Below are positions 56,086 through 64,000 of a DNA stretch of 64,000 nt, piece after piece. The notes beneath the pieces were generated by a model that worked only from the letters and a program-made list of their open reading frames with translations, made no database searches and was not told the DNA's origin. Origin of the DNA: Larix kaempferi (taxonomy: Eukaryota > Streptophyta > Pinopsida > Pinales > Pinaceae); assembly GCA_027924585.1 (NCBI GenBank), contig BSBM01001719.1, positions 11,427,001 through 11,491,000 of the forward strand. The letters run 5' to 3'. The position numbers and the translations under genes are program-made. How positions within the stretch are numbered: the first letter of the stretch is position 1; each line of letters opens with the position of its first letter.

Positions 56086-58271
56086 GTAAATGATGAGTTG
56101 TTTATATGAACAAGCTGCGCAGTGTAGGACAGAAGGATGGCACTGTGGGGCAAAGTGATGCGGTACGCAACAGGATCTATGCTGCGAGCAGTACTGCGCG
56201 GTGGAGGCAACACTGCGGGCCACACTAGGGTTTCTTACTGCTACGACTCTTCTTCTGGAACTACGAGTCACCCACACTTATCCTCTACTTGGAAGATATC
56301 GAAAACGTTAAGGCACTGAAATGAATATAACTCATCCATTCATTCAGTCACTTACCGGTTATCTTTCTAGTGTTCATTCCAAAAATTGGATTATTACAAT
56401 GTGAACCGAAATGATAAACATGATTAACTGTGTTGCGTTCCTTCATTGTGCTTAAGAAAGTATTTAAACTTAAATGACTGATTCACGACCTTAACATAGA
56501 ATTGAAATGTTTGTCATTCATTTGCTTCCGTGGAACCTAGCATATCATTCCCAAACTTCTCCTATTGGTAAATCCATATCAAAGTTCTCATATTACAGCA
56601 TGCAAGGAAACATTCAAGCATTCATTCTATAGAAAATACAGAAAGTCGTTCATTCATAAACATCATCACATAACACAGGATTTAGCGTGGTTCACTTCCC
56701 CGGATGGAAATTTACGTCCACAAGAACGGTTGGTAATATATTTCTTTCAAAAGGGATGGGGCAACCGTTCTTAGTCTGCGCACTCAGCTGCAGACTCTCC
56801 TTCGCACTCAGCTGCAGACTCTCCTTTCTCTTGGCTAGGTCTCTATGCACACAGCTGCAGAGCCTTTACGATATTCTTAGCTCAGAGAGATTTTACAATA
56901 CGAAAAGGTTATCTTCTTAAATTCTCAGCAACAACAAAAGAAAAACAACCCAAAAAGAGAACCCCCATCCCATACAAAATGTCTTCTTAAATAGATCATG
57001 CCCGAAGGTCATGTCTATACAATGCTGAAGACCTAAAACCCAAAACCCTAAGGGTTTCCAAAACTGCACCGATTTTCCAAACCGGCTTGCTGGCTCTTGG
57101 TAGCGTCTGCTTGATCATGGCGGATCTCCACATCCTCATTCTGTCGCTATCGGCCTTCCTGTCGCACGCGTGCCTACAGGTTGCTTCTGCCGAACCATTT
57201 CTCTCTAACGGTTTTACCTTCTAAGCATGCCAAACTTCGCTTTCCTTAACAACCCATGCGTGGTCGCCTTCCTATTTTGCCTACGTCCTCCGCTCGACAA
57301 TCCTGGAATATCTTTCCAAAAATAGTTGCTACCGGTCGAGCCGGTAGCTACACTTGGTACTTGTCCAGCACACCACTTTGCTGGCTCCACGTGGCCTCCT
57401 AACTCCACAGCACTGCTTCGGCGCAGTACTGTTCTTCGCATCACGGCCAAAACTTTGATGTTGCATGCAACTCCGCAGTCTGGTCAAAAGTTGGATGCTG
57501 CGCGCAACTTCACAGCATCCTCAATACTTAGCCAAAATTGTGTTTCTGAGCTGCGCTTAGCTCAGCTTTCCCTGCTTGCCTCAAAAATGGTGCTTCCAAA
57601 ACTTTATCTCAACCTGGGCCCAACATGCCCCTAGCACTTACATGTGGCTCATCCCCAAGCCACTAATTGTTTCAGCTGTCTCACTCTGCACTGCGACCGA
57701 TGGAACGAACTTGGCCGCGAACTCGTCATATGTACCGCACAACTGCACCACTGCTTCTCTTGTATCCTCCTCAACCTGTTTAATTGTCTCAAGCAGTGTT
57801 GGAGTTATTTCTTGTCTAATTTGGTCTTGTACCTACTCCTGGTTATCGCACAGTTCTACTAACTTATATTCAATTTGCTGCGATACTGCCATGCCATACT
57901 CCAGGAGTTGCTGCGACTGATTATCCCTCTAACAGTCATCTAATGGCTATTTTTCATCTGGTGCTACAAGGGTCATCTAATGGCTATTTTTCTGAAAATC
58001 CATGCAACGGCTATTTTTCTCTGGGTGCTGCACCGAACTGCGCGGCAAGCCATCTGCAACCCTGCGCGGCTACTTCACAGTGCCAAAAATTTCAAACTAC
58101 GCAGCTTCCACTATACATATATATTTTTCTTTTTTCTTTTTTCCCTTTACGCGCAGCTTCAACAGTGCTGCGCAGTGCATAGATCATTCTTCTTATCATA
58201 CCTTCTTCCTTTTATCATACATTTACAATCTCCTTTACATTTCTAGTGTCCACTTTCAACTGTACTTGACA
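56086..58271 (-). mobile_element. 3' LTR of the capsid-after-protease gypsy element
   Basis: On the minus strand the LTR starts TGTCAAGTACAG at 58,271, right after a purine tract that follows the pol stop. The left end is not certain; the sequence changes character near 56,086, where gag of the next element begins. The words CTGCGCAG and GCGCAG are unusually frequent here (56,113, 56,196, 58,143, 58,167). An inverted repeat GCTACCGG...CCGGTAGC lies at about 57,328-57,351. Plus-strand open frames in this block are not genes. Confidence 0.55.
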
Positions 58272-58292
58272 CTTAGAGCTTCCTTCCTTGGT
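58272..58292 (-). other. Polypurine tract of the gypsy element
   Basis: The minus strand reads AAGGAAGGAAGCTCTAAG just before the LTR start TGTCAAG and about 10 bases after the pol stop region. Confidence 0.6.
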
Positions 58293-58302
58293 TCGTTATT
58301 CA

Positions 58303-59492
58303 GGGTTCTGCGAAGCAGTGCTATCATGGTATAGCTTTAGCCTACTTCCATTTATCAAAGTTGGCAAGGTATCACCATCTAAATTGGCTAACTGGACTGC
58401 ACCAGTGTTAGTAACATGTATCACAGTATATGGGCCAAGCCAATGCATCTTAAATTTACCAGGGAATTTCATGAATTTGCTATCATACAGAAGGACTAGA
58501 TCACCTACCTAAAAACACTTGTTCTTTATATGGCGATCATGCCATGCTTTCTCGCAGTCCTTCTGAGCTTGCTGGTGGAAGCCTATGATGAAGAGATCTT
58601 CCTCCAAGCCCAGTAAGTGTAGTAATCTTTCTTCTAGAGCTTCGTAGTCTACCATCCCCATAAATGTAGCGATTCTCAAACTAGGGACAATATATTCCAT
58701 AGGCATTATAGCCTCCTTCCCATAAACCAGCTGAAAGGGTGTCTGTCCTGTCAATTTATTGCATGTGGTCCTGTATGCCCATAGCACAGATGAGATGCAC
58801 AGGTCCCAATCGTCTCTATTTACATTCCACACCTTAGTGAGTGTGTTCTCCAATATTTTATTGAAATCCTCTACAGTAGCATTCACATGTGGATGATATG
58901 GAGTACTGCGCTGATGACGAATGTAGAATTCCTCTGTAAGTGCCTCAATCGTCTTGTTCCAAAAGTGAGTACCTTGGTTACTCATCAAAATCTTATGACA
59001 GCCAAATCTGGTGAGTATTTATTCAAAAATAAACTGCGCAGCAGTATTGGCACTGCAGTCCTTAACTGGTTTTGCTTCCGCCCATCTAGTGAGGTCATCT
59101 GTAGCAGTAATAATATACCTTGCATCCGTTCTTTTTCTTGGTGGGTTTATAGGACCCACAAAGTCTATTGCCCATTTTTCAAATGGTTGCAGTGTCAACT
59201 GTGGATTCAATGGCATCTCATCTCGGCGTGATGGTTTTCCTGTCCTCTGACAGACATCATAGTTCCTGCAATGTTCTTTGGCATCTTTATGGAGCGTAGG
59301 CCACCATATCCCTACGCGCAATATCTTCTGCGCAGTAGCCCTTCCTGCATAGTGACCTCCAGCGATTCCTGAGTGTGCCTTGGCTAGAATAAATGGCTTC
59401 TCATGATCGAGTATGCACCTGCACAGGACTTCATCTGGCCCAAGTTTGTATAACTGACCTGCAATTATAGTGAAGTCTGCGGCGTGCACCAC
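58303..59492 (-). pseudogene. Gypsy integrase (capsid-after-protease element)
   Basis: The zinc domain has [19 protein letters not shown] with YDVCQRTG, then the core with [13 protein letters not shown] (59,170), [12 protein letters not shown] (58,975) and [15 protein letters not shown]. The second catalytic residue is Asn (SNQG) where Asp is usual, a likely inactivating change. The C-terminus reads GDLVLLYDSKFMKFPGKFKM, then HWLGPYTVIHV, ending ...LKLYHDSTASQNPE and a stop at about 58,303. Stops occur near 59,018 and 58,510. It follows RNase H by a few bases. Confidence 0.92.
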
Positions 59493-59495
59493 TAA

Positions 59496-60137
59496 CTATT
59501 TTTTCTGCTGGACCAAGAATTCCTGGGGTGCCAGCCTTGTGGTTAGGAAGTCAATGATATCCTTGTAATAATAATCGGCAACCTGTATACTAAATAACTG
59601 TGCATCAGGAATACTGTCTTCAATATTTTTCGGCTCCTCTCCTGACTCAATCCTTGATAGATGATCAAGTCCCAAGTTCACTCTACCTGGCTTGACAATA
59701 ATTTCAAAGTCATATTCCTGGAACAACAATAGCCATCGACATATGCGTCCCCCTAATACTCGCTTGTTTACCAAATATTTCAATGCAGAATGGTCAGTAA
59801 ACATAAGGAAGTGTGATCCCAGCAAGTAGTGTCTAAATTTATGTAGGGCATATACCATTGCAAGGCCTTCCCTCTCAGTAGTAGTATAGTTCTTTTCTGT
59901 TGTTGAAAGCTTTCTGCTAGAAAATGCAATAGGCTGGTCAATACCTCCCTCTCCTGGTTGAGCTAACATGATCCCCAGGGAAATACATGATGTGTCAACA
60001 TGGACATGGAATGGCTTCGTCAAGTCTGGAAAGACTAGAATCGGTGCAGTGACCATCTTTTCTTTTAATTTGTCAAAACCCTGTTCACATCCTGCGTTCC
60101 AAATGAATGGTGTGTCTTTCTTGAGCAGCTTCTCCAT
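59496..60137 (-). pseudogene. Gypsy RNase H (capsid-after-protease element)
   Basis: 213 open codons. The RT connection is KDTPFIWNAGCEQGFDKLKE, followed by FHVHVDTSCISLGIMLAQPG, PIAFSSRKLSTTEKNYTTTE, LLGSHFLMFTDHSALKYLVN and VNLGLDHLSRIESGEEP. The residues D, E (TEREGLA) and D (FTDHSA) are present. It is the longest intact domain of this element; a stop at about 60,146 separates it from RT. Confidence 0.92.
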
Positions 60138-60149
60138 TGTTGCGGTTAT

Positions 60150-60962
60150 CTATTCATAACCCTTTATAAATTTCCTATAATATCCAGTATGGCCTAATGT
60201 AGATCGCAACATCTTGACTAAATTTGGTGTTGGTAAGTTTGCAATAACTGCAATCTTCACAGGGTCTACCATCAATCCTTGCTTACAGACAATGTGGCCA
60301 AGTAAAATTCCATAAGGTACACAGAAAATACACTTTTTCAAATTTAAGGATATTTGATGCTGTCGACACTTCTCGAGCATCATGCGGAGATTCGCGCAAT
60401 GATTTTTCAATAGACCAAATACAGTCCAATCATCAAAATATGCTTCTAAAAACTTGTGCATAAAATATTTAAATGCTGCGACGACGACTCTAGAGAATAT
60501 GGAAGGTGCGTTCTTCAGCCCAAAAGGCATGATGGTGTAATGGAATGACCCCCATTCTGTATAAAATATCGTCTTATGCCTATCCGCAAGATCAATCCTG
60601 ATCTAATGATAACCAAAGAAACCATCAGTGAAATAATATGCCTCATTTACTCAAATGTTATCAAGCACTTCGTCTGTGAATGGAGTAGGAAACGGGTCAT
60701 GCATGGAAGCATCATTCAGCTTTCTGAGATCCACACAAATCCTGATCTCACCTTTTTCTTTCTCGTCTTGAACAACCATGGGGATAATCCATTCAGATTC
60801 TTTGACTGGTTCAATGATTCCTCCTTCTAGCATCTTATCTAGCTCTACGCGGACTTTTTCCTTATAGCACGGATTCAATCTGTATGGCCTTTGCTTGACA
60901 GGATTAGCACATGGTTTTAAAGGTATTTTCATGACCCCTAGGTCTCCCAAAATTCCTTTCAT
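60150..60962 (-). pseudogene. Gypsy reverse transcriptase (capsid-after-protease element)
   Basis: The lead-in is PVKQRPYRLNPCYKEKVRVE. The core follows: IIEPVKESEWIIPMVVQDEK, IRICVDLRKLNDASMHDPFP, MPFGLKNAPSIFSRVV (60,530), catalytic YFDDW (near 60,440) and LNLKKCIFCVPYGILLGHIV. Stops at about 60,650 and 60,604 interrupt the fingers region. Lack of the chromovirus style points to a different gypsy lineage from family A. Confidence 0.92.
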
Positions 60963-61028
60963 TTCTGTAAATTTTGTTGGAAATAGTTCCTGATACTCAT
61001 GTAAGGTATCTGCGATCTCTGCAATAGT

Positions 61029-61498
61029 CTAATCTTCCCAATAATATCCTATTGATGCGAACTTCGGCTCTTTGTCTATGCCAATGTTAACTTTTTTTGT
61101 TTTTACTGGTCCAGTCATATCTAGGATTTCCAAAGGAGGTCCTTCTACATCACGTGCACCTTTTGACTCTGGTATATCTATCTTGTGCGGGTCCTCCTCA
61201 TCATCTTCATTTGTATCATTGGTATCTTCAGCTAAGTTGTAACACTCTATCAAGTGCTCTTCTTTTTCCTTCCATTCTGATTGTAGGTACGCAGGAATGT
61301 ACTCTGTCCCAAAAAACTCCTGCAATGTTATGTTTTGATGATGACAGTCGTCCTAGAATATGTGCTTCTTGATTAGCTGTAATGCTTCATGGATTAATGG
61401 ATTCTCGTCTTCAAAACTGAAGTCCTTCTAGAAGTTCACAGCGAGTAGCTCCCAATCAGTGAGTTCACTGCGCAACTCCAGGTCGAGGTACCATTTCT
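61029..61498 (-). pseudogene. Acidic linker between capsid-like domain and RT
   Basis: Encodes KWYLDLELRSELTDWELLAV, SFEDENPLIHEALQLIKKHI, then MQEFFGTEYIPAYLQSEWKE, an acidic stretch (EDTNDTNEDDEEDPH) and DMTGPVKTKKVNIGIDKEPK. Stops at 61,425, 61,353 and 61,029. The first part completes the capsid-like domain upstream. Confidence 0.75.
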
Positions 61499-61873
61499 CT
61501 AGGATACCCGCATCCAATGTATGTAAAATAAATGTACCCATTCTGTAAGTTGTCTTTCCACCCATGCCTTTGAACAGATTTCAATGTGCTGACTAGGGTC
61601 TGTCTGTTCATTATACTTCTGAAAGGGTAAAGTAACCTTTTCAGCGAATCGGATCTGCATCTTAGTTTTGCATTGATCCGAAGTGGTCAATGTTTTCTTA
61701 TGTGCATTCCACCATCTGGAAGGTGTATCGCGCAATGCTATGTCTAAAGCTGGAAGTCTATGCTCATCTAGTATAACTGCAGTATATTCCCTTATGAAAC
61801 TGTAAACATTAGCAGAACCATCATATGTGGGAATAGGACTCACCTCTTTTCCGATCCAGTGCAGTGATTTCAT
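61499..61873 (-). pseudogene. Gag capsid-like domain placed after protease
   Basis: Contains SPIPTYDGSANVYSFIREYT, LPALDIALRDTPSRWWNAHK and DPSQHIEICSKAWVERQLTE. This is the LTR-element gag core (the W-W/AHKK region and QH...W helix pattern) known from gymnosperm-type gypsy polyproteins. In the minus-strand order it lies after the zinc knuckles and protease and before RT, rather than at the N-terminus. It is joined to the protease by a frameshifted stretch (61,968-61,874). Confidence 0.8.
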
Positions 61874-61968
61874 AACCTGCGCACATCTTCTTGTGATACT
61901 TCATGCATGCGGCTTTTCCAATTCTCCAGTCCTATATACGAGTCAGAGATACAAGAAGTGTCACATCG

Positions 61969-62442
61969 CTAGCTAAGCGTATCGTCCGCAGTAGGATTAA
62001 TGTATTCTTCCTTGTTCGCTGTCAGCTGGTATAGTCGGTCTAAATCTTGAGCTTGGAATTCCTCCTGAATCGGCTCACTGTATCTATCACCATCTTTAGG
62101 ATCCAATGGTTCGATGACCCTAAGATGCTTCCCTTCAAAGATCATCTTATTTGTCTTCAAGTTTATGATAGCCAAATTATCCATAGCCCAATCAATTCCC
62201 AATATTGCTGGAAAAGGTTGACTATCATCCACAATTTCAATAACCTCAAAGTCTGCATGACTCTGTACTCCGTCAATGTCAACTACTACATTAGCTAAGC
62301 ATCCAAAAGGTATGACCTTCTCCTGATTAGCCATTCGTAACTGGATAGGTGACCAGAGCAAATTTGGCCAACCCATCTGCTGCCATGTCTGCTTAGTCAA
62401 GACATTCACTTCTGATCCCAGATCAAGGATGACTTCATCCAT
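61969..62442 (-). pseudogene. Gypsy aspartic protease (capsid-after-protease element)
   Basis: The retropepsin-type fold begins MDEVILDLGSEVNVLTKQTW. The active-site position reads DLGSE, where D-(P/T/S)-G-(S/A) is typical. PAILGIDWAMDNLAIINLKT matches the ILG(I/M)DW flap/C-terminal motif, then a long tail. 157 open codons. It follows a linker of about 165 codons (62,452). Confidence 0.85.
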
Positions 62443-62451
62443 TTCAAAATA

Positions 62452-62949
62452 TCATATCTGCGCAGTAAGCGTCATCTCTCGGCCTATTCTTTTGTGCTTC
62501 CTTATATGATGTACAGCGCTATCTGGAGTCTCTGTTTCAATCTGAGGTTCATAATGGCTGATAAGCTTTTGGAGCTCTACTATGGCTTTTTCGCTTTTTA
62601 GTAACTTCATGCAGCTTCGCAAGAACTGCGCAACAGAAGTACGGACATCTATCGTAGTACTTGTTTTGTCATATGGAACCGGCATGTCTTCAACATGCAG
62701 TGTTTCACTGCGCAGCGGGATCCTTGATGACTTGTTTGCTGGTTCTCTAAAGGTATCCCTTGTGTCAATGAAGATCTCCTTGTTCTTTTGTAGGTTAAGA
62801 GGGGGTGCTTTTTCTGGAGCTTTCCTTATCCATACTGTTTCAAGGGGATCCTTCTTTGTATGTGCCTCCCCTGATGTTGAAGCTTTCGCTCCTCTGTCAC
62901 GGCCTGTCTCAGCGCCACTGCCCGTGACCATGTTAATGCTCGGATCCAC
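62452..62949 (-). pseudogene. Linker between zinc knuckles and protease
   Basis: 165 open codons, polar, with GAKASTSGEAHTKKDPLETV and a helical C-terminal part (SVAQFLRSCMKLLKSEKAIV, ELQKLISHYEPQIETETPDS). It lies in the gag-pol of this gypsy element; no enzymatic motif. It is separated from the protease by one stop. Confidence 0.75.
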
Positions 62950-62998
62950 TGGTCTATTCTCTACTGTGATCCACTGGACATTTGGATTCGGAGCCTCT

Positions 62999-63674
62999 AT
63001 TCATCTTCTCTTCTGCATTTCCACCTCTAATACTGGGCAATCTTCAATGACATGCTCAAACAATTTACAATAGTTGCACGTAGTGCATGGGTGAACATAA
63101 TCTCTAGACACGTGCCCGGGTTTGCCACAGTTATAACAAATGACTTGGTCACGGACTCTTCCTTGTGCCGTACCAAGATTTCTTCCTCTGCTGCGGTATC
63201 CACCACCACGACCTCTGTATCCTCCTTGGTCATATTGTGCATTTTATTGTTTTGGCTAGGTATCTTCTTGTACGTGGTATAAGCTAGCACCTCGCATTGA
63301 GCCATATCCCTTTTTCTTTCATTCATTAATTCATATGCACGGCAGTTGGATTCATCATGTCCAACTGATTTACAGAAATTGCAGTATAAATTCTTAGGAG
63401 TTTTCACATATTTCTGAATGAGGTAATAGTCTTCAGGTCTGTGTCCTGTGGTTCTGCAGATTTCACACCATGGGGCCTGATTCTGATTTACTGGGTTAGG
63501 CGCACCACTGTTAATATGGTCATGGAATAGAGGGAAATGCTCACGGTCATGACCTTCTCCTTTACAACTTGTACACCAAACCTCCTGTCTAGGTTCATAT
63601 CTTTGTTCTTTACCATTTTTCATACTTTGCAGCTCAAGTGTCAGGGTGGTCAGCTGGTTCTGGATCTGAGACAT
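62999..63674 (-). pseudogene. Gag zinc-knuckle region (capsid-after-protease element)
   Basis: A run of zinc-knuckle-like motifs: CTSCKGEGHDREHF and CEICRTTGHRPEDYY (both with the last Cys lost), CNFCKSVGHDESNC (intact CX2CX4HX4C), and in a shifted frame CYNCGKPGHVSRDY and CNYCKLFEHVIEDC (63,140-63,025). A tandem of about five knuckles is unusual. The frame shift lies near 63,240. The N-terminal part is cut at 63,690 by the start of another element copy. Confidence 0.85.
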
Positions 63675-63691
63675 CCCAGAACTAGTATCAC

Positions 63692-64000
63692 CAATCCATT
63701 GGGCCGTTCAAACTTTGGAGTCAATGACTTCTTCCGAATTCTTAGAACTGTAACTGCATCTTCCGCATATATACGCTGCCCACACATGAAAAGAAAAAAT
63801 AACCATGGCTAGCCTTCTAGACCTTATCTTCTTTTCTTTAGGGTTTCAATTCTTTCAGGTTTGCCATCAGAAATTTTAAAACAACTGTAAAACAAATGCA
63901 AAATATATACATAGGCTATGGTACATGAGATACCTGCTTCCCTCAGGATAGGTAATGATTTAGGAATCTCCCATTGGCTGGACCTCCCAACCAGGCAGAT
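63692..64000 (-). repeat. Direct repeat copy 2 (runs off the window)
   Basis: Same sequence and orientation as 50,992-51,303, from AATCCATTGGGC to CAGGCAGAT at the window edge. It is the 3' part of another member of the aRNH gypsy family. Confidence 0.9.

Noticed and set aside
56065-58334. Many 60-114-codon frames in the 56-58 kb block
   Set aside because: They overlap on both strands with no family resemblance; the block behaves as an LTR.
1-64000. tRNA genes suggested by TGGTATCAGAGC strings
   Set aside because: Only the 12-13-base primer sites are present, always next to LTR ends; no cloverleaf sequence surrounds them.

Overview
This is a stretch of large, AT-rich plant nuclear DNA built almost entirely from nested and decayed transposable elements. 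I found no intact host gene, rRNA, tRNA or CRISPR array. A seed plant with a bloated genome, most likely a gymnosperm (conifer), is suggested by the very long LTRs (1.5 to over 4 kb), the old multiply nested gypsy/copia elements, and the polyprotein domain types. This organism call is inference, not proof.

Layout. (1) 1-9,975 (+): two copies, A1 and A2, of one Ty3/gypsy family with LTRs ending GGGACATTACA and an initiator-Met tRNA primer site. (2) 9,976-13,460 (-): 5' part (gag, primer site, LTR) of a Tat-like gypsy element interrupting A2, followed by a third family-A LTR (A4, to 15,401). (3) 15,402-16,151: a non-autonomous DNA element made of 16-bp palindromic units plus a near-perfect hairpin, next to the tail of a gypsy integrase and its 3' LTR start (16,153-17,500). 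(4) 18,635-19,429: a spliced gene fragment (locus A) of an uncharacterised family. (5) 19,430-21,820: AT-rich repeats. (6) 21,822-25,704 and 44,366-46,466: a fourth family-A copy (A3), split by a solo copia-like LTR and by a complete copia element. (7) 25,705-44,360 (-): Ty1/copia element with 5-bp target duplication AGGAC, itself split by (8) an 11,313-bp DNA transposon (29,588-40,900) with TIRs and a 4-bp AAGT duplication. (9) 46,467-50,930: a long LTR containing a broken minus-strand coding region. (10) 51,128-56,085 (-): gypsy pol with a second RNase H placed before the reverse transcriptase. (11) 56,086-63,690 (-): another gypsy element with a capsid-like domain between protease and reverse transcriptase. 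(12) 63,692-64,000: start of a further copy of the family in (10).

The most interesting object is the 11.3-kb transposon. It carries two convergent, intron-containing gene remnants. The minus-strand one shows a D-96-D-32-E arrangement like a DDE transposase, in a family I cannot assign to a named superfamily. Its ends carry phased arrays of the 16-bp palindrome TTATTCGGCCGAATAA, spaced at exactly 22 bp or abutting at exactly 16 bp. The same unit fills the non-autonomous element at 15.6 kb, and the same gene family recurs at locus A, so the window holds an autonomous-like element, a derivative and a relative. Virtually all coding regions carry stops or frameshifts, so the window is best read as a fossil record of successive insertions.
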